Translations under genes and position numbers: made by a program
Source: Desulfatitalea sp. UBA4791
Lineage (GTDB): Bacteria > Desulfobacterota > Desulfobacteria > Desulfobacterales > Desulfosarcinaceae
Direction of reading: 5' to 3'
Length of the DNA: 35,705 nucleotides
Assembly (NCBI GenBank): GCA_002402905.1
Contig: DHGT01000057.1
Location: forward strand, 1-35,705
Notes under the pieces: model-generated
What the model was told of the DNA's origin: nothing
The model's database searches: none
What the model saw: only the letters and a program-made list of their open reading frames with translations
Part shown: positions 23,392 to 34,110 of the stretch, one piece after another
How the letters are laid out: the number at the start of each line of letters is the position of its first letter
Position numbering within the stretch: the stretch's first letter is position 1

Positions 23392-24710
23392 CGCAGGTAT
23401 TTCAACTCTTTGGGCAGCGGGACGCCCTTTCCCATGGTATCCTCTCCGTAATTGGCGGCGGCCAGCACCTCGATGTCTTTCAGCGCCCTGACATCGCCTT
23501 CGAAGGCGACCCGGGTGATGTTTTCCTTTTGTATCTTTCCGCCGGCCCATTGGATGTCCAGTACACTGCTGGCATCGAAGCGATCATCGCCGATGACCAG
23601 TTCGACCTGGCCGCCGTAGTATTGGACGATCTTGGCCACCAACAGGCTCGGGCGGCTGTGAAACCCGAGCTGCATGGGAATACTCACTTCAATCCGACCG
23701 CGCTCGATGTTTTCATTCAAGATTTGGTGGGCCACTTCCTTGCCGGTGCCCAGATAGTGGCAGGCATAGTAAAGACCGTAGTTCACCGTGACCTTGAGCA
23801 AGTCATCCGGGTCGACCAACGAGGAGAGCCGATCCTGTACCTGTTTGTAAATGTTCTTATATCCGGCATGATGCAAATGGCGTTCATAGAAATGCAGCAG
23901 GCGCCCCATCATCTGAAGCAGATGGAAGACGACCGAAAAATAGCTCCGCAGCTGTTTCAGCTTCCGGTCTCCAAAACGAAAACCACCGTGAATAACATAG
24001 GTGTCGAAAGAGGACTGCAAATTGTGAACGACCATTTCAAACCGGCGTACTTCGACTTCATTCACTTTCGCCGGTACAAGATTTCGGATTTCTTCGACGT
24101 TATATGGCTCATAGAAGCCCAGCTGGTCGAACCTCGAGGAGATCCCCAGAAATTCACTGGCGATATTGACGATGTGCTTCTTTTGTACGTCTTTGGCCTG
24201 GTCTTCGATGCTGTAGGGAAGCATTTCGGTCGTGGTCGTTCCCGGAAAATCCTCGGGACCGAACCTGCTTTCGGGGATGGGGATATTCAGCTGTCGGGCC
24301 TCATCGATGATGACCGGCGCCAATTTCATGAGAGATGCATTTAAAAAAGCCGATGCCTGATGCCCGCTGGCGCGAAATTCCTCGCTTTCCGGCAGATCGT
24401 AAAAAATGAGCCGATTGGCGATGTGTTTTTGGGAATAGGCCCCCAGGCTGAGGTGCCTGACGGCTGCAGCCAATTCGCGATAAAAGTACCATTCCGCGCT
24501 GTTTTTGGCCCCGTGAAAATCCAAAAAATCCTCCAACACCTGGGACGTGGAGATCAGCTCGGAGTAGAGTTTTTTGGTAAATACATAGCCGGGCAGCGAC
24601 CCACTGGACAGATAGATGCAGCATTTCAAATAATCGTGCGAAAAGAGACGCACCTTTTCGGCAAAAGAGATCTCACAATAATTACTATCGTCGTTGTATT
24701 GCGTTTCCAT
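23388..24710 (-). CDS. Uncharacterised protein with C-terminal HPr-like domain
   Basis: There are 440 residues. The last 100 or so (about 343-430) look like an HPr phosphocarrier fold: VSIPMQLGFHSRPSLLVAKI, where His351 sits in a GFHSRP version of the PTS active-site motif, then GDDRFDASSVLDIQWAGG and VAFEGDVRALKDIEVLAA. The N-terminal 330 residues are largely helical, soluble-looking and not recognised. The ATG is directly adjacent to the sufBD stop and the end overlaps ispD by 4 bp, so it is probably the third gene of a sufC-sufBD-x-ispD operon. No PTS enzyme I or HPr kinase is visible, so whether His351 is phosphorylated is unknown. Confidence 0.75.
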   Translation of the reverse strand: METQYNDDSNYCEISFAEKVRLFSHDYLKCCIYLSSGSLPGYVFTKKLYSELISTSQVLEDFLDFHGAKNSAEWYFYRELAAAVRHLSLGAYSQKHIANRLIFYDLPESEEFRASGHQASAFLNASLMKLAPVIIDEARQLNIPIPESRFGPEDFPGTTTTEMLPYSIEDQAKDVQKKHIVNIASEFLGISSRFDQLGFYEPYNVEEIRNLVPAKVNEVEVRRFEMVVHNLQSSFDTYVIHGGFRFGDRKLKQLRSYFSVVFHLLQMMGRLLHFYERHLHHAGYKNIYKQVQDRLSSLVDPDDLLKVTVNYGLYYACHYLGTGKEVAHQILNENIERGRIEVSIPMQLGFHSRPSLLVAKIVQYYGGQVELVIGDDRFDASSVLDIQWAGGKIQKENITRVAFEGDVRALKDIEVLAAANYGEDTMGKGVPLPKELKYLR

Positions 24711-25901
24711 TTACATCATATCTTTTTGGGTCTCATTGATGATCTTGTCGATGTTCTGTCTCAAACCGGGCGGCAATCCTTCGATATCCACATTCATAAA
24801 TCCGCGCACGATCATGGATATGGCCTCTTCCTCGTTGACCCCCCGCGCCATCAGGTATTCGATGTCGCCCCGGTCGATTTTGCCGACGGCGGCCTCGTGG
24901 GACATTTCCACGCCCGGCACATAACCGCGCAACTCGGGAATGGCGTGCATCAATCCCTCTTTCAGGATGAGACCCTTGCACTCCAAATGGGCTTTGATGC
25001 CCGGCGCTTTGCCCACCAGTTCTCCCCTGGCCACAATCGTGCCGCCGGCTGCAATAGCGCGTGAAATGATCTCCGCACGCGTCCCTGGGGCACTCAATAT
25101 GACGCGGGACCCGACATCCATGTGGCACCCCTTGTTGGCCACCAGCACACTGTTGAAACGCGCCACGGCACCCTCTCCGGCCAAATGGGTGACGGGATTC
25201 ATCTGCAAGGACCCCACCGGTTTGAGGGAGATATAGTTGGAGACAAATTCTCCTCCGGCTTCGACATGCACATGGGTCCTGGGCCGGACATTGACCTTCT
25301 CCCCCCACTCGTGGATCATGGTGAAATGGAGTTTTGCCCCCTTTTTGACATAGAACTCGGACACGCCCACATGCAAACCGGATAGTAAATGCGCAGAACT
25401 GGCACAGCCCGTAATGACCTGCAGGTAGGAACCCTCTTCGGCAATAACCACGTTATGCACATTCTGGGAAAACCGCTCTTTGGCGATGTAAAGGCAGGAC
25501 TGGACCGGGTCCTTGACCTGGGCGCCTGGTTCTGTTCGGATAAAATAACCCTCATGGGGTGCGGATTTGGCACGGCTGGTAAAGGCATCTTTACCCGGAT
25601 CAATGTACCGCCACAGGTAATCGGCCAACCAGGCGTGTTTGGACAGTGCCTTTGAGATGGACATGACCTCAACGCCTTCCTGGCGCGCATGCGAGTGAAT
25701 GACCGACATGTCTTTTTGGATAAATGTCCCGGCACGTCCGATTTCGGCTGTATCGATGCCTACATCGAGAAACCGGCTGGCATCCTCGGCCTGGATTTGA
25801 TCCAAACTCTCCACATAGGCATGCGTCTCCGCTTCCACGTCATATTGGTTGACATCCACATCGACCGGATTTTTCTCTATGTCAGCATTTCCATTTGACA
25901 T
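24711..25901 (-). CDS. SufB/SufD-family Fe-S cluster scaffold protein
   Basis: There are 396 residues from ATG 25901, which has GAGGAG about 9 bases upstream; the frame continues to 25970 inside sufC without family features. It is a beta-helix core protein of the SUF system that assembles Fe-S clusters with SufC. Family features are VKKGAKLHFTMIHEWGEKV, RAEIISRAIAAGGTIVARGE, AHLECKGLILKEG (the Cys corresponds in position to the SufB cluster Cys), EMSHEAAVGKI and the C-terminal MARGVNEEEAISMIVRGF. As the only SufB/D protein here, it would form the minimal SufBC-type complex common in anaerobes. It overlaps sufC by 25 bp. Confidence 0.93.
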   Translation of the reverse strand: MSNGNADIEKNPVDVDVNQYDVEAETHAYVESLDQIQAEDASRFLDVGIDTAEIGRAGTFIQKDMSVIHSHARQEGVEVMSISKALSKHAWLADYLWRYIDPGKDAFTSRAKSAPHEGYFIRTEPGAQVKDPVQSCLYIAKERFSQNVHNVVIAEEGSYLQVITGCASSAHLLSGLHVGVSEFYVKKGAKLHFTMIHEWGEKVNVRPRTHVHVEAGGEFVSNYISLKPVGSLQMNPVTHLAGEGAVARFNSVLVANKGCHMDVGSRVILSAPGTRAEIISRAIAAGGTIVARGELVGKAPGIKAHLECKGLILKEGLMHAIPELRGYVPGVEMSHEAAVGKIDRGDIEYLMARGVNEEEAISMIVRGFMNVDIEGLPPGLRQNIDKIINETQKDMM

Positions 25902-26653
25902 CGAACACACTCCTCGTAACCGTATTCCCCGATCCATTTGAGAATTTCGCGGGCGTTGCGGGTGCAACACAAAACGCCGTTGTATAAGACCTGCCCTTTG
26001 TCTGCAGTAATATAATCCAATATGTGACCGGTATGGGTGATGATCAAGGCAGATTTGCTACGCTCGGCGATGGTGGCGCGGTGGGATTTCCCCTTCATGT
26101 ATGTAACGCCCCGATGTAACAATGAATTAATCGTCTCTCCGATCAACGCCATGTTTTCAAGATCCACGCCTGATTCCGGTTCATCCAGCAGGACAAGGTC
26201 CGGATCCTGGGCCTTGAGCTGCAGCAGCTCGCTACGCTTGATCTCTCCGCCGGAAAACTTGTGGTTGACATCCCGATCCAGAAAACTCGAAAAGTTTACT
26301 TCCGCCGCTAACCGTTCGATATCGATCGTGCGGCCGCTCTGTTTGGCGCATACGTTGACCAGGTCCCGAGTTTTCAGTCCATTGATCGTCGGCGGCCGTT
26401 GGACCGATACCCCGATGCCCATGCGCGCTCTTTCGTCTATGGGCATATGGGTGATGTCCACCCCCTTGAACACGATTCTGCCATGGGTCACCGTATAACC
26501 GGAAAACCCCATGATGGTCATCATCAGGCTGGTTTTACCGGACCCATTGGGACCGAAAAGGAGATGGGTCTCACCCTCGGGAATCTCCATATTCACATTG
26601 CTCAGTATTCTTTTTCCCCCGACTTCGACCTGCAGTTCTTCTATGAGTAACAT
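25877..26653 (-). CDS. sufC: SUF system ABC-type ATPase SufC
   Basis: There are 258 residues from ATG 26653 (GAGGTGAT upstream; an in-frame ATG 24 bases earlier is less likely). Cytoplasmic ABC ATPase energising Fe-S cluster assembly with the SufB/D partner. The Walker A is FGPNGSGKTSLMM and the signature is KFSGGEIKRSELLQL. The Walker B region is PDLVLLDEPESGVDLENM, followed by the SufC-specific GVTYMKGKSHRATI and ALIITHTGHIL switch His. A C-terminal CVRC pair is an extra feature. It is the first gene of the operon, 125 bp after the end of the RNase P RNA; no separate promoter was recognised. Confidence 0.95.
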   Translation of the reverse strand: MLLIEELQVEVGGKRILSNVNMEIPEGETHLLFGPNGSGKTSLMMTIMGFSGYTVTHGRIVFKGVDITHMPIDERARMGIGVSVQRPPTINGLKTRDLVNVCAKQSGRTIDIERLAAEVNFSSFLDRDVNHKFSGGEIKRSELLQLKAQDPDLVLLDEPESGVDLENMALIGETINSLLHRGVTYMKGKSHRATIAERSKSALIITHTGHILDYITADKGQVLYNGVLCCTRNAREILKWIGEYGYEECVRCQMEMLT

Positions 26654-26777
26654 GGGATCACCTCTTACCCACTCCACTGGTTTGCCGATCCCTCTTCCGA
26701 GGCATTGGCATCCCCTGGTTTTCCTGGCCCTGCGCCGATCAGTATCGCAGACTCCAGGTTATCGATGGCATTAAGAA

Positions 26778-27160
<383 letters not shown>

Positions 27161-27186
27161 CATTTCCTCCTCTTTTCAAAAAGAGA

Positions 27187-27942
27187 TCAATCATCCTCTA
27201 TGATCTCTGTCGGGTCTATCATTGCCGCTGGGTAGATCAATCGCTGGCACACCGGGCACATCTCCAGGCTGTTCATCCGCATCAGTTCGATGTACGCCTG
27301 GGGTGGAAGATTCATTCGGCATACCTGACATACCCCATCAACGACCGCTGCAACCGCGACCCCATGACCTTGTTGGAGGGCCCGATTGTATATCTTCTGC
27401 ATTTTTGCATCCAGCGAGGCCCAAACGGTATGACGCCTTTCATCGAGCGCATCGAACACGCTGCGGTGACTGTCCGCTTCGGCACGAATGGAGGCCTGAT
27501 TCTCCTCGATCTCTTTCTGCATGTCGACCAAATCGGCCTTGAGAACGGCCACCTGTTTCTCGGCCGCTTCGATGGCCTCCAACGCCGTCAGCATCTGATC
27601 CTGAACAATGGACGCTTTAAGCTTCAAATCGTCGATCTCTTTGAGCGTGCTCTGGTATTCCTTGTTGGTTTTGACTGCATGCAGCTTTTGTTCGCTCTTT
27701 AAAACAGACGATTCGATGGTTTTCAGCTCGGACTCGTCCCGGCGGTATTGTTTCCTCAGATCTTCCAGGTGGCGCAACCCGTCGTCGACCTGTGCCTCGA
27801 ACGACACGAGTTGCCGGCCCAGTGAATCCACCCGCTCCGACACTCCCGACAAGAACTTTTCGATAGATGCCCGTTGGGTGTCTATCCGTTGCAGGGCAGC
27901 CAATATGGCGAGACTCTCTTTAATGCTTGTGGTCATCATCAT
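27187..27942 (-). CDS. Coiled-coil protein with C-terminal C4 zinc ribbon
   Basis: There are 251 residues. Residues about 10-180 are a long coiled coil; the C-terminal part has two CxxC pairs, CQVCRMNLPPQ and CPVCQRLIYP, the C4-type zinc ribbon (zf-RING_7) family related to chlamydial CT398. Proposed roles in the family are protein or nucleic-acid interaction and, for CT398, binding of sigma-54 and type III secretion parts; the role here is unknown. Start: three consecutive ATG codons (27942, 27939, 27936) after a GAGA-type ribosome site. It lies 45 bp after nif3 and just upstream of rnpB, an arrangement that recurs in related genomes. Confidence 0.85.
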   Translation of the reverse strand: MMMTTSIKESLAILAALQRIDTQRASIEKFLSGVSERVDSLGRQLVSFEAQVDDGLRHLEDLRKQYRRDESELKTIESSVLKSEQKLHAVKTNKEYQSTLKEIDDLKLKASIVQDQMLTALEAIEAAEKQVAVLKADLVDMQKEIEENQASIRAEADSHRSVFDALDERRHTVWASLDAKMQKIYNRALQQGHGVAVAAVVDGVCQVCRMNLPPQAYIELMRMNSLEMCPVCQRLIYPAAMIDPTEIIEDD

Positions 27943-27987
27943 GTCTCTTTCACTGAAGCCTTCACAACCAGGCTCGTGGGCAAGTGC

Positions 27988-28833
27988 CTATTCAATCCAC
28001 TTGAAAGGATCACGTTCGATGCGACAGGGTTCGATGTCAACCGACCAGCCTGCATGGCGGACCGCCTGCCTCAAATGGGCGACCAACGGATCGATGAAAA
28101 TGTGCTCCGATGCAAAATGGCCCACATCGATCATCGCCCGGCCATCATCTTCGACCCTTCTGGCGTCATGATATCGCAGATCGCCGGTCAGGTAGACCTG
28201 GGCGTCGCTGTCGAGAAACGCATCGAGTAAACTCGATCCCGAACCGGAACAGACCGCGATGCGATCGACCATCGATTCGGGCTCCCCGACGATTTTCACG
28301 GCCTGAAGCTTGAACCGGATCCTGATCCTATGGGCCAACTCAGCCAGGGTCAGCGGCTGCGCCAATCGCCCGAGGCGTCCCATTCCAGCCGTCGCCCCGC
28401 CCTGCCCGCCGGCTTCGCTGGCATCCAAAGGCACCATCGGCACGAGATCGTGAAGTCCGATGAGGCCGGCCAAAATATGATTCAGCCCTTCTGATGCACT
28501 GTCCAGGTTGGTGTGGGCCGAATAGATGGCCATACGGCCGGTCAGGGCAGTCTCGACGATTTTACCGACGGGCGTTTCCACATCTATGGACCGCAACGGT
28601 TTGAAAAGCAAGGGGTGGTGAGTAACAAGTAGATCGACTTTTTGGTCGGCCGCCTCCCGTACCACCTCCAGAAGCGGATCCAAGGCGATCCAGACCTTTT
28701 TGACCGGCCATTGCAAGGAACCCACCTGCAGGCCGCAGTTGTCCCATTGCTCAGCCAATACAGGCGGCGCAAGGTCTTCGATCACACTGACGATATCGCC
28801 GGCCACGGGCTGAATGGCGGAATCTGTGCTCAT
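27988..28833 (-). CDS. Nif3-like dinuclear metal-centre protein (GTP cyclohydrolase I type 2 family)
   Basis: There are 281 residues. Metal-ligand motifs are in place: THHPL (His72, His73), AHTNLD (His106, Asp110) near the middle and GHFASE near the C-terminus, preceded by the conserved EQWDNCGLQVGS and CSGSGSSLLDAF. Nif3/YbgI proteins form hexameric toroids with two metals per subunit; the biological reaction is unsettled. GGAGAG lies 9-14 bases before ATG 28833. It is followed by the zinc-ribbon gene and rnpB on the same strand. The usual Nif3 length of about 250-370 is respected. Confidence 0.93.
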   Translation of the reverse strand: MSTDSAIQPVAGDIVSVIEDLAPPVLAEQWDNCGLQVGSLQWPVKKVWIALDPLLEVVREAADQKVDLLVTHHPLLFKPLRSIDVETPVGKIVETALTGRMAIYSAHTNLDSASEGLNHILAGLIGLHDLVPMVPLDASEAGGQGGATAGMGRLGRLAQPLTLAELAHRIRIRFKLQAVKIVGEPESMVDRIAVCSGSGSSLLDAFLDSDAQVYLTGDLRYHDARRVEDDGRAMIDVGHFASEHIFIDPLVAHLRQAVRHAGWSVDIEPCRIERDPFKWIE

Positions 28834-28859
28834 GCGGCGCTCTCCTTTTTGGCACTGGC

Positions 28860-28887
28860 TCTATATCATTTTAAACATCTATTGCAA
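28860..28887 (-). promoter_or_regulatory. Possible sigma-70 promoter for nif3-zinc ribbon-(rnpB)
   Basis: On the minus strand TTGCAA (28887-28882) is followed by a 16-base gap and TATAGA (28865-28860); each hexamer matches 4 of 6 consensus bases. The start codon of nif3 lies about 27 bases downstream. The rest of the 28834-29054 gap contains only a GGAGG/CCTCC mini-hairpin and nothing else I can name. Confidence 0.35.
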
Positions 28888-29054
28888 TGACATATTGAAA
28901 TCGACCGACCGGAGGAAAAACCGCCCTCCATGCCCGGCCCCTATCTGGGCAACGGGTGGCAAAAGCGAAACGGTGTGCTGAGAGACCCGGTGATCGGGCT
29001 TTTGAAGGGAAGACGAAGCGCAGCTTGGACAAAGCAAATGATCAGAACGAAAAG

Positions 29055-29127
29055 TGGGCCCACCTGGGCTCGAACCAGGGACCGACCGGTTATGAGCCGG
29101 TGGCTCTACCAACTGAGCTATGGGCCC
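29055..29127 (-). tRNA. tRNA with CAT anticodon (elongator Met or lysidine-type Ile2)
   Basis: 73 nt cloverleaf on the minus strand. Acceptor GGGCCCA pairs with TGGGCCC, D-arm GCTC/GAGC, anticodon stem ACCGG/CCGGT with loop CTCATAA (anticodon CAT), and T-arm CCTGG/CCAGG with loop TTCGAGC; the discriminator is A. The 3' CCA is not encoded. Elongator tRNA-Met and tRNA-Ile2 (C34 modified to lysidine by TilS) both have CAT. The C4-G69 and C5-G68 pairs are like E. coli tRNA-Ile2, but this does not settle the identity. It is not initiator-like, since the 1-72 pair is a normal G-C. Confidence 0.93.
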
Positions 29128-29144
29128 TTTGAAAATGCAGGCTT

Positions 29145-29173
29145 CTATTATCGGTCGCCTGCCGCTTTGTCAA
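29145..29173 (-). promoter_or_regulatory. Sigma-70 promoter of the CAT tRNA
   Basis: In the 51-bp gap between rpoD and the tRNA, a perfect TTGACA (29173-29168) is followed by TAATAG with a 17-base gap, or GATAAT (29152-29147, 5 of 6) with a 15-base gap. The -10 box ends about 19 bases before the mature 5' end, so a short leader would be removed by RNase P. Confidence 0.65.
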
Positions 29174-29178
29174 GCATC

Positions 29179-31068
<1,890 letters not shown>

Positions 31069-31092
31069 TTGAATGAGCCTCCTGCACACTGC

Positions 31093-32877
31093 TTACGAAT
31101 TGATCAATCCCCTTGCCGCCTGTCGTTGTTTCTCCATCAGCAATGTTTCCACCAATTCCTTGTCATTGTTTTTTTCCGCCAGCTCTATCTGGCGTTGTAA
31201 ACCCTGTGTGATCCGTCGCTTGGATCGGGATTCGAATTGTGCGAGCACGCGCTCGCATCCTTGCCGGTCCCACCGGCATTCTGTCATGGCCAGCTGGGCC
31301 ACGAGGTTTCTGTAATGCGGATCGTCGATCGCCGATACGAGATTCGATGTGCGTTCTTGTTCGATATCGCCCTGATTCGCGATCATCTGCCCAATCATCT
31401 TCAACTTGGCATCTTCGAATGCATCCAGCAGATTCCTTCCGATGATCTCCGAAATCATCGGCGGGTAGCAGAGCATCATCCCAATGATTTGAAGCTCAAG
31501 ACGGCTTGCCTCCGGCATCGACACCCCCGGTCGAATGTTCGTTTGAAACCGCGCAGATCCCCGAAGCTTGCCCGCCGCCTGGCGGATTTTCTCCAGCAGC
31601 GCCGTTTCCTCGATGTCGAGTCGTTCGGAGAGCTGCTTGATGTATAACGTTCGCACCACAGCGTCCTGGACCGATGCCAATACCTCCTGGACGTCGTTAA
31701 TGACCCGTATCTTGCCCTCCAGGGTCAGACCGTGCCGTTTGATCGCCGCTTCCATGAGGAACGGCACCATTCCCAGGCCATTATCGGCGAATTTCAAAAA
31801 ATCATCAGGGCCGAATTCTCTCAAAAAAGTATCCGGATCATGTCCCGTTGGCAAAACGATCACGCGGGCATCCAGGAATCCTTCCTCAAAAATCGGCACG
31901 CTGCGTTGGGCGGCCTTGATGCCTGCCTCGTCCGAATCAAATACCAGATACACCCTGCCCTCCTGGCCCACCATCCCCTTCAGTGCCTGCACATGCTCCG
32001 GTGTCAGGGCCGTGCCCAGGGTCGCCACACTGTTTCCCAGACCATACAAATGCATGGCCAATACGTCAAAATAGCCCTCGACGACAAAAACCCGGCCCGA
32101 AGCACGGGCGGCCTGATTGGCCTTTTGAATCCCGTAAAGCCCCCTTCCCTTGTTAAAAATCGGGGTTTCAGGTGAATTGAGATACTTCGGCTTCTCGTCG
32201 GTCATGATCCGTCCGCCGAATCCCAACACCTGCTGGTTGACATTCATGATCGGGAACAGCACACGGTCGCGAAACCGATCGTAATACCCATTGCCGTCCT
32301 TACGGGGGATGACCAGCCCCGCCTTTTCCAACAGCGTCGCGGGTACGTTTTTGCCACTGAAATAGTTGAGTAGACCATCCCATCGGGGCGGTGCATACCC
32401 CAATTGATAACCGGTGATGATCTTGCGGGTCATCCCCCGCCCGATCAGGTAGCTCATCGCCTTGGCACCCTTTTGGGCGTCCGTGAGATTCGCATGGAAA
32501 AAATGCATGGCCATCTCGTTGATGCGAAAGAGCTTTTCCTTCTCGCTGGCCTGGATTTTCTGGGCGGGCGTGAGCTGATCATCGGGCACCTCGATGCCAT
32601 ATTTTCCCGCAACCGCGCGAACCGCGTCGGGGAATGAAAGCCCCTCTTTCTGCATCAAAAAACTGAAGACATTCCCGCCCACATGACATCCGAAACAATA
32701 GAACATCTGCTTTTCGGGGCTTACGGTAAAGGAAGGAGTTTTCTCGGCATGAAATGGACACAATCCCAAATGGTTACGACCTGCCTTTTTAAGTACGACG
32801 TATTCTGAAATCACATCGACAATATTGGCGGCATTTTTTATTCTCTGGATTGTGTCGTCTGGAATAGAACGTACCAA
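31093..32877 (-). CDS. dnaG: DNA primase DnaG
   Basis: Synthesises RNA primers for replication. There are 594 residues. The N-terminal CHC2 zinc-binding domain has Cys40, His43, Cys61 and Cys64 (LCPFH ... CFGC). The catalytic core and TOPRIM domain (about 160-350) show YFSGKN, YLNSPETPIFNKGRGLYG, FVVEGYFDVLAMH and LVFDSDEAGIKAAQR. A helicase-binding C-terminal domain completes the protein. Start: TTG at 32877, supported by GGAGG nine bases upstream and the family N-terminus IPDDTIQRIKNAANIVDVI; no in-frame ATG fits. It is transcribed with rpoD. Confidence 0.98.
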   Translation of the reverse strand: MVRSIPDDTIQRIKNAANIVDVISEYVVLKKAGRNHLGLCPFHAEKTPSFTVSPEKQMFYCFGCHVGGNVFSFLMQKEGLSFPDAVRAVAGKYGIEVPDDQLTPAQKIQASEKEKLFRINEMAMHFFHANLTDAQKGAKAMSYLIGRGMTRKIITGYQLGYAPPRWDGLLNYFSGKNVPATLLEKAGLVIPRKDGNGYYDRFRDRVLFPIMNVNQQVLGFGGRIMTDEKPKYLNSPETPIFNKGRGLYGIQKANQAARASGRVFVVEGYFDVLAMHLYGLGNSVATLGTALTPEHVQALKGMVGQEGRVYLVFDSDEAGIKAAQRSVPIFEEGFLDARVIVLPTGHDPDTFLREFGPDDFLKFADNGLGMVPFLMEAAIKRHGLTLEGKIRVINDVQEVLASVQDAVVRTLYIKQLSERLDIEETALLEKIRQAAGKLRGSARFQTNIRPGVSMPEASRLELQIIGMMLCYPPMISEIIGRNLLDAFEDAKLKMIGQMIANQGDIEQERTSNLVSAIDDPHYRNLVAQLAMTECRWDRQGCERVLAQFESRSKRRITQGLQRQIELAEKNNDKELVETLLMEKQRQAARGLINS

Positions 32878-33044
32878 GAACCGCGCCCTCCATTCTGACG
32901 GACCAGGGTCAAGCCTTAAACCAGGGCAGGAGCATCGATTGATGCCGGTTCGAATCGTATTAAGGGTCCGCCAAGGGACCGAATTCTTTTTGTTTCAAAG
33001 CTGTCGCCGGCATGGGCACACCATCCTGAAAATTAAAATTCGCG

Positions 33045-33073
33045 ATACTATCCAATCCGCGAAGCTCTGTCAA
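33045..33073 (-). promoter_or_regulatory. Sigma-70 promoter for dnaG-rpoD
   Basis: On the minus strand TTGACA (33073-33068), exactly 17 bases, then TAGTAT (33050-33045). This predicts a start near 33038 and a 5' leader of about 160 nt before dnaG. The leader contains a GCATC-AATC-GATGC hairpin and a GGTCC..GGACC pair (about 32941-32990), whose role is unknown. Confidence 0.65.
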
Positions 33074-33137
33074 TAGTCCGCTTGAAACGCGAATATAATC
33101 ACGATTCAAATCGATGTAACCGTCATCGAAGGATTTT

Positions 33138-33725
33138 TTACATCGTGCCCTTGGACGAAGGCACCCCTTTGACGCTGCTGTCCATTGACGACGCCTGACG
33201 CAGAGCGCGTCCCAGGCCCTTGAAAGCCGCTTCGATCATATGGTGCCAATTATCCCCATATGCAAAATGCAGGTGCAGGTTCAAGCCTGCTTTATATGCA
33301 AATGCCCTGAAAAACTCCGACGCGAGAGTCGTGTCGAAATCGTTCTGACGAGGTACGCGCTCCGGTAAAAGGAACTTAAGGTAGGGCCTGTTGGATAAAT
33401 CGATGATGACCGTTGTCAGGGCATCGTCCATGGGGATGGCCGCGTAGCCGTATCTGCATATGCCGCGGCGATCTCCAAGCGCCTGACTGAGTGCATCCCC
33501 CAAAACCAGACCGACATCCTCGACCGTATGGTGAAAATCCACCTGGATATCACCCCGGGCCGCGATTTCGAGATCCAATTGCCCATGCACCGCCAGCAAT
33601 GTCAGCATGTGATCGAAAAAACCGATCCCCGTGTCGATTTCATAGAATCCGGTGCCATCCAGGTTCAATTTGATGCGGATCTGGGTCTCCTTGGTCTTTC
33701 GTTCAAGTTCGGCGTTGCGCTTCAT
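33138..33725 (-). CDS. hisB: Imidazoleglycerol-phosphate dehydratase
   Basis: Histidine biosynthesis: dehydrates imidazole glycerol phosphate to imidazole acetol phosphate. There are 195 residues, the monofunctional form without the phosphatase domain. Diagnostic motifs are GIGFFDHMLTLLAVHG, VDFHHTVEDVGLVLGDAL, IPMDDAL and GDNWHHMIEAAFKGLGRAL, supplying the manganese-binding His/Glu residues. AAGGATG precedes ATG 33725. No other his gene is in the window. Its 3' end lies 65 bp from the dnaG promoter -35 box, so the two are probably separate units. Confidence 0.97.
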   Translation of the reverse strand: MKRNAELERKTKETQIRIKLNLDGTGFYEIDTGIGFFDHMLTLLAVHGQLDLEIAARGDIQVDFHHTVEDVGLVLGDALSQALGDRRGICRYGYAAIPMDDALTTVIIDLSNRPYLKFLLPERVPRQNDFDTTLASEFFRAFAYKAGLNLHLHFAYGDNWHHMIEAAFKGLGRALRQASSMDSSVKGVPSSKGTM

Positions 33726-34110
33726 GAATCATCCTTTTATATGGAAGATTTTGGTGCTGGCAGGCTGGCATCTGTTTTCCGACGCATCGTGGGTATTCTT
33801 CTAACCCATTGTGTTTTATAAAGCAAGTGGATAGCCGGACCGTTCCAGACCAAAAGAAGAGGGTTGATTTCATTCCTCCGTACCAGTAAGTCGGAGCGGT
33901 TGCTTCCAAAACGCGGTGCGTCGCTTTTGAAGGCATGCTAAACAGTGTCCGTCCACAAATAGGCAAATTGGGTCGAGATCAAGGCGCGCGGGAAATTTAA
34001 CCGCAGGCATATGGTCGATATTCCGAGGATTGAATTTTTCGCGCAACGCCGATATCGGGCCAATTGGCCATTTGTGGATGGGCACTGAATAATTTCAGGA
34101 GACGCGAACG
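33726..34110. other. hisB / YcaO divergent intergenic region
   Basis: 385 bp. The right part is the hairpin element at 33943-34087. In 33726-33942 I see no gene and only a poor promoter candidate for hisB on the minus strand (TTGCTT, 17 bases, TAGAAG). Short open frames here are overlaps of the repeat and lack ribosome sites. Confidence 0.5.
33943..34087. repeat. 145-bp near-palindromic intergenic element (MITE- or REP-like)
   Basis: The left end (33943-33980, beginning CAGTGTCCGTCCACAAAT) is an imperfect inverted copy of the right end (34051-34087, ending ATTTGTGGATGGGCACTG); about 30 of 37 positions pair. The inverted symmetry continues inward: GGCGCGCGGGAAATTTAACC on the left against GGATTGAATTTTTCGCGCAA followed by CGCC on the right. 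It ends 23 bp before the YcaO start, so it occupies that gene's promoter region. The right arm is also present, diverged, at 765-795. Confidence 0.75.

Noticed and set aside
28925..29010. Possible riboswitch-like fold between nif3 and the tRNA
   Set aside because: Short GGAGG/CCTCC and GGGTC-type pairings exist, but no conserved core of any known riboswitch class could be recognised on either strand.
32941..32990. tRNA-like 3' half with GGTTCGAATC in the dnaG leader
   Set aside because: The bases flanking the T-loop-like motif do not pair into a T-stem and there is no acceptor stem or anticodon arm.
33112..33145. CGATGTAA / TTACATCG inverted repeat over the hisB stop
   Set aside because: 8 bp with an 18-base loop and no following T-run on either strand; too weak to call a terminator.
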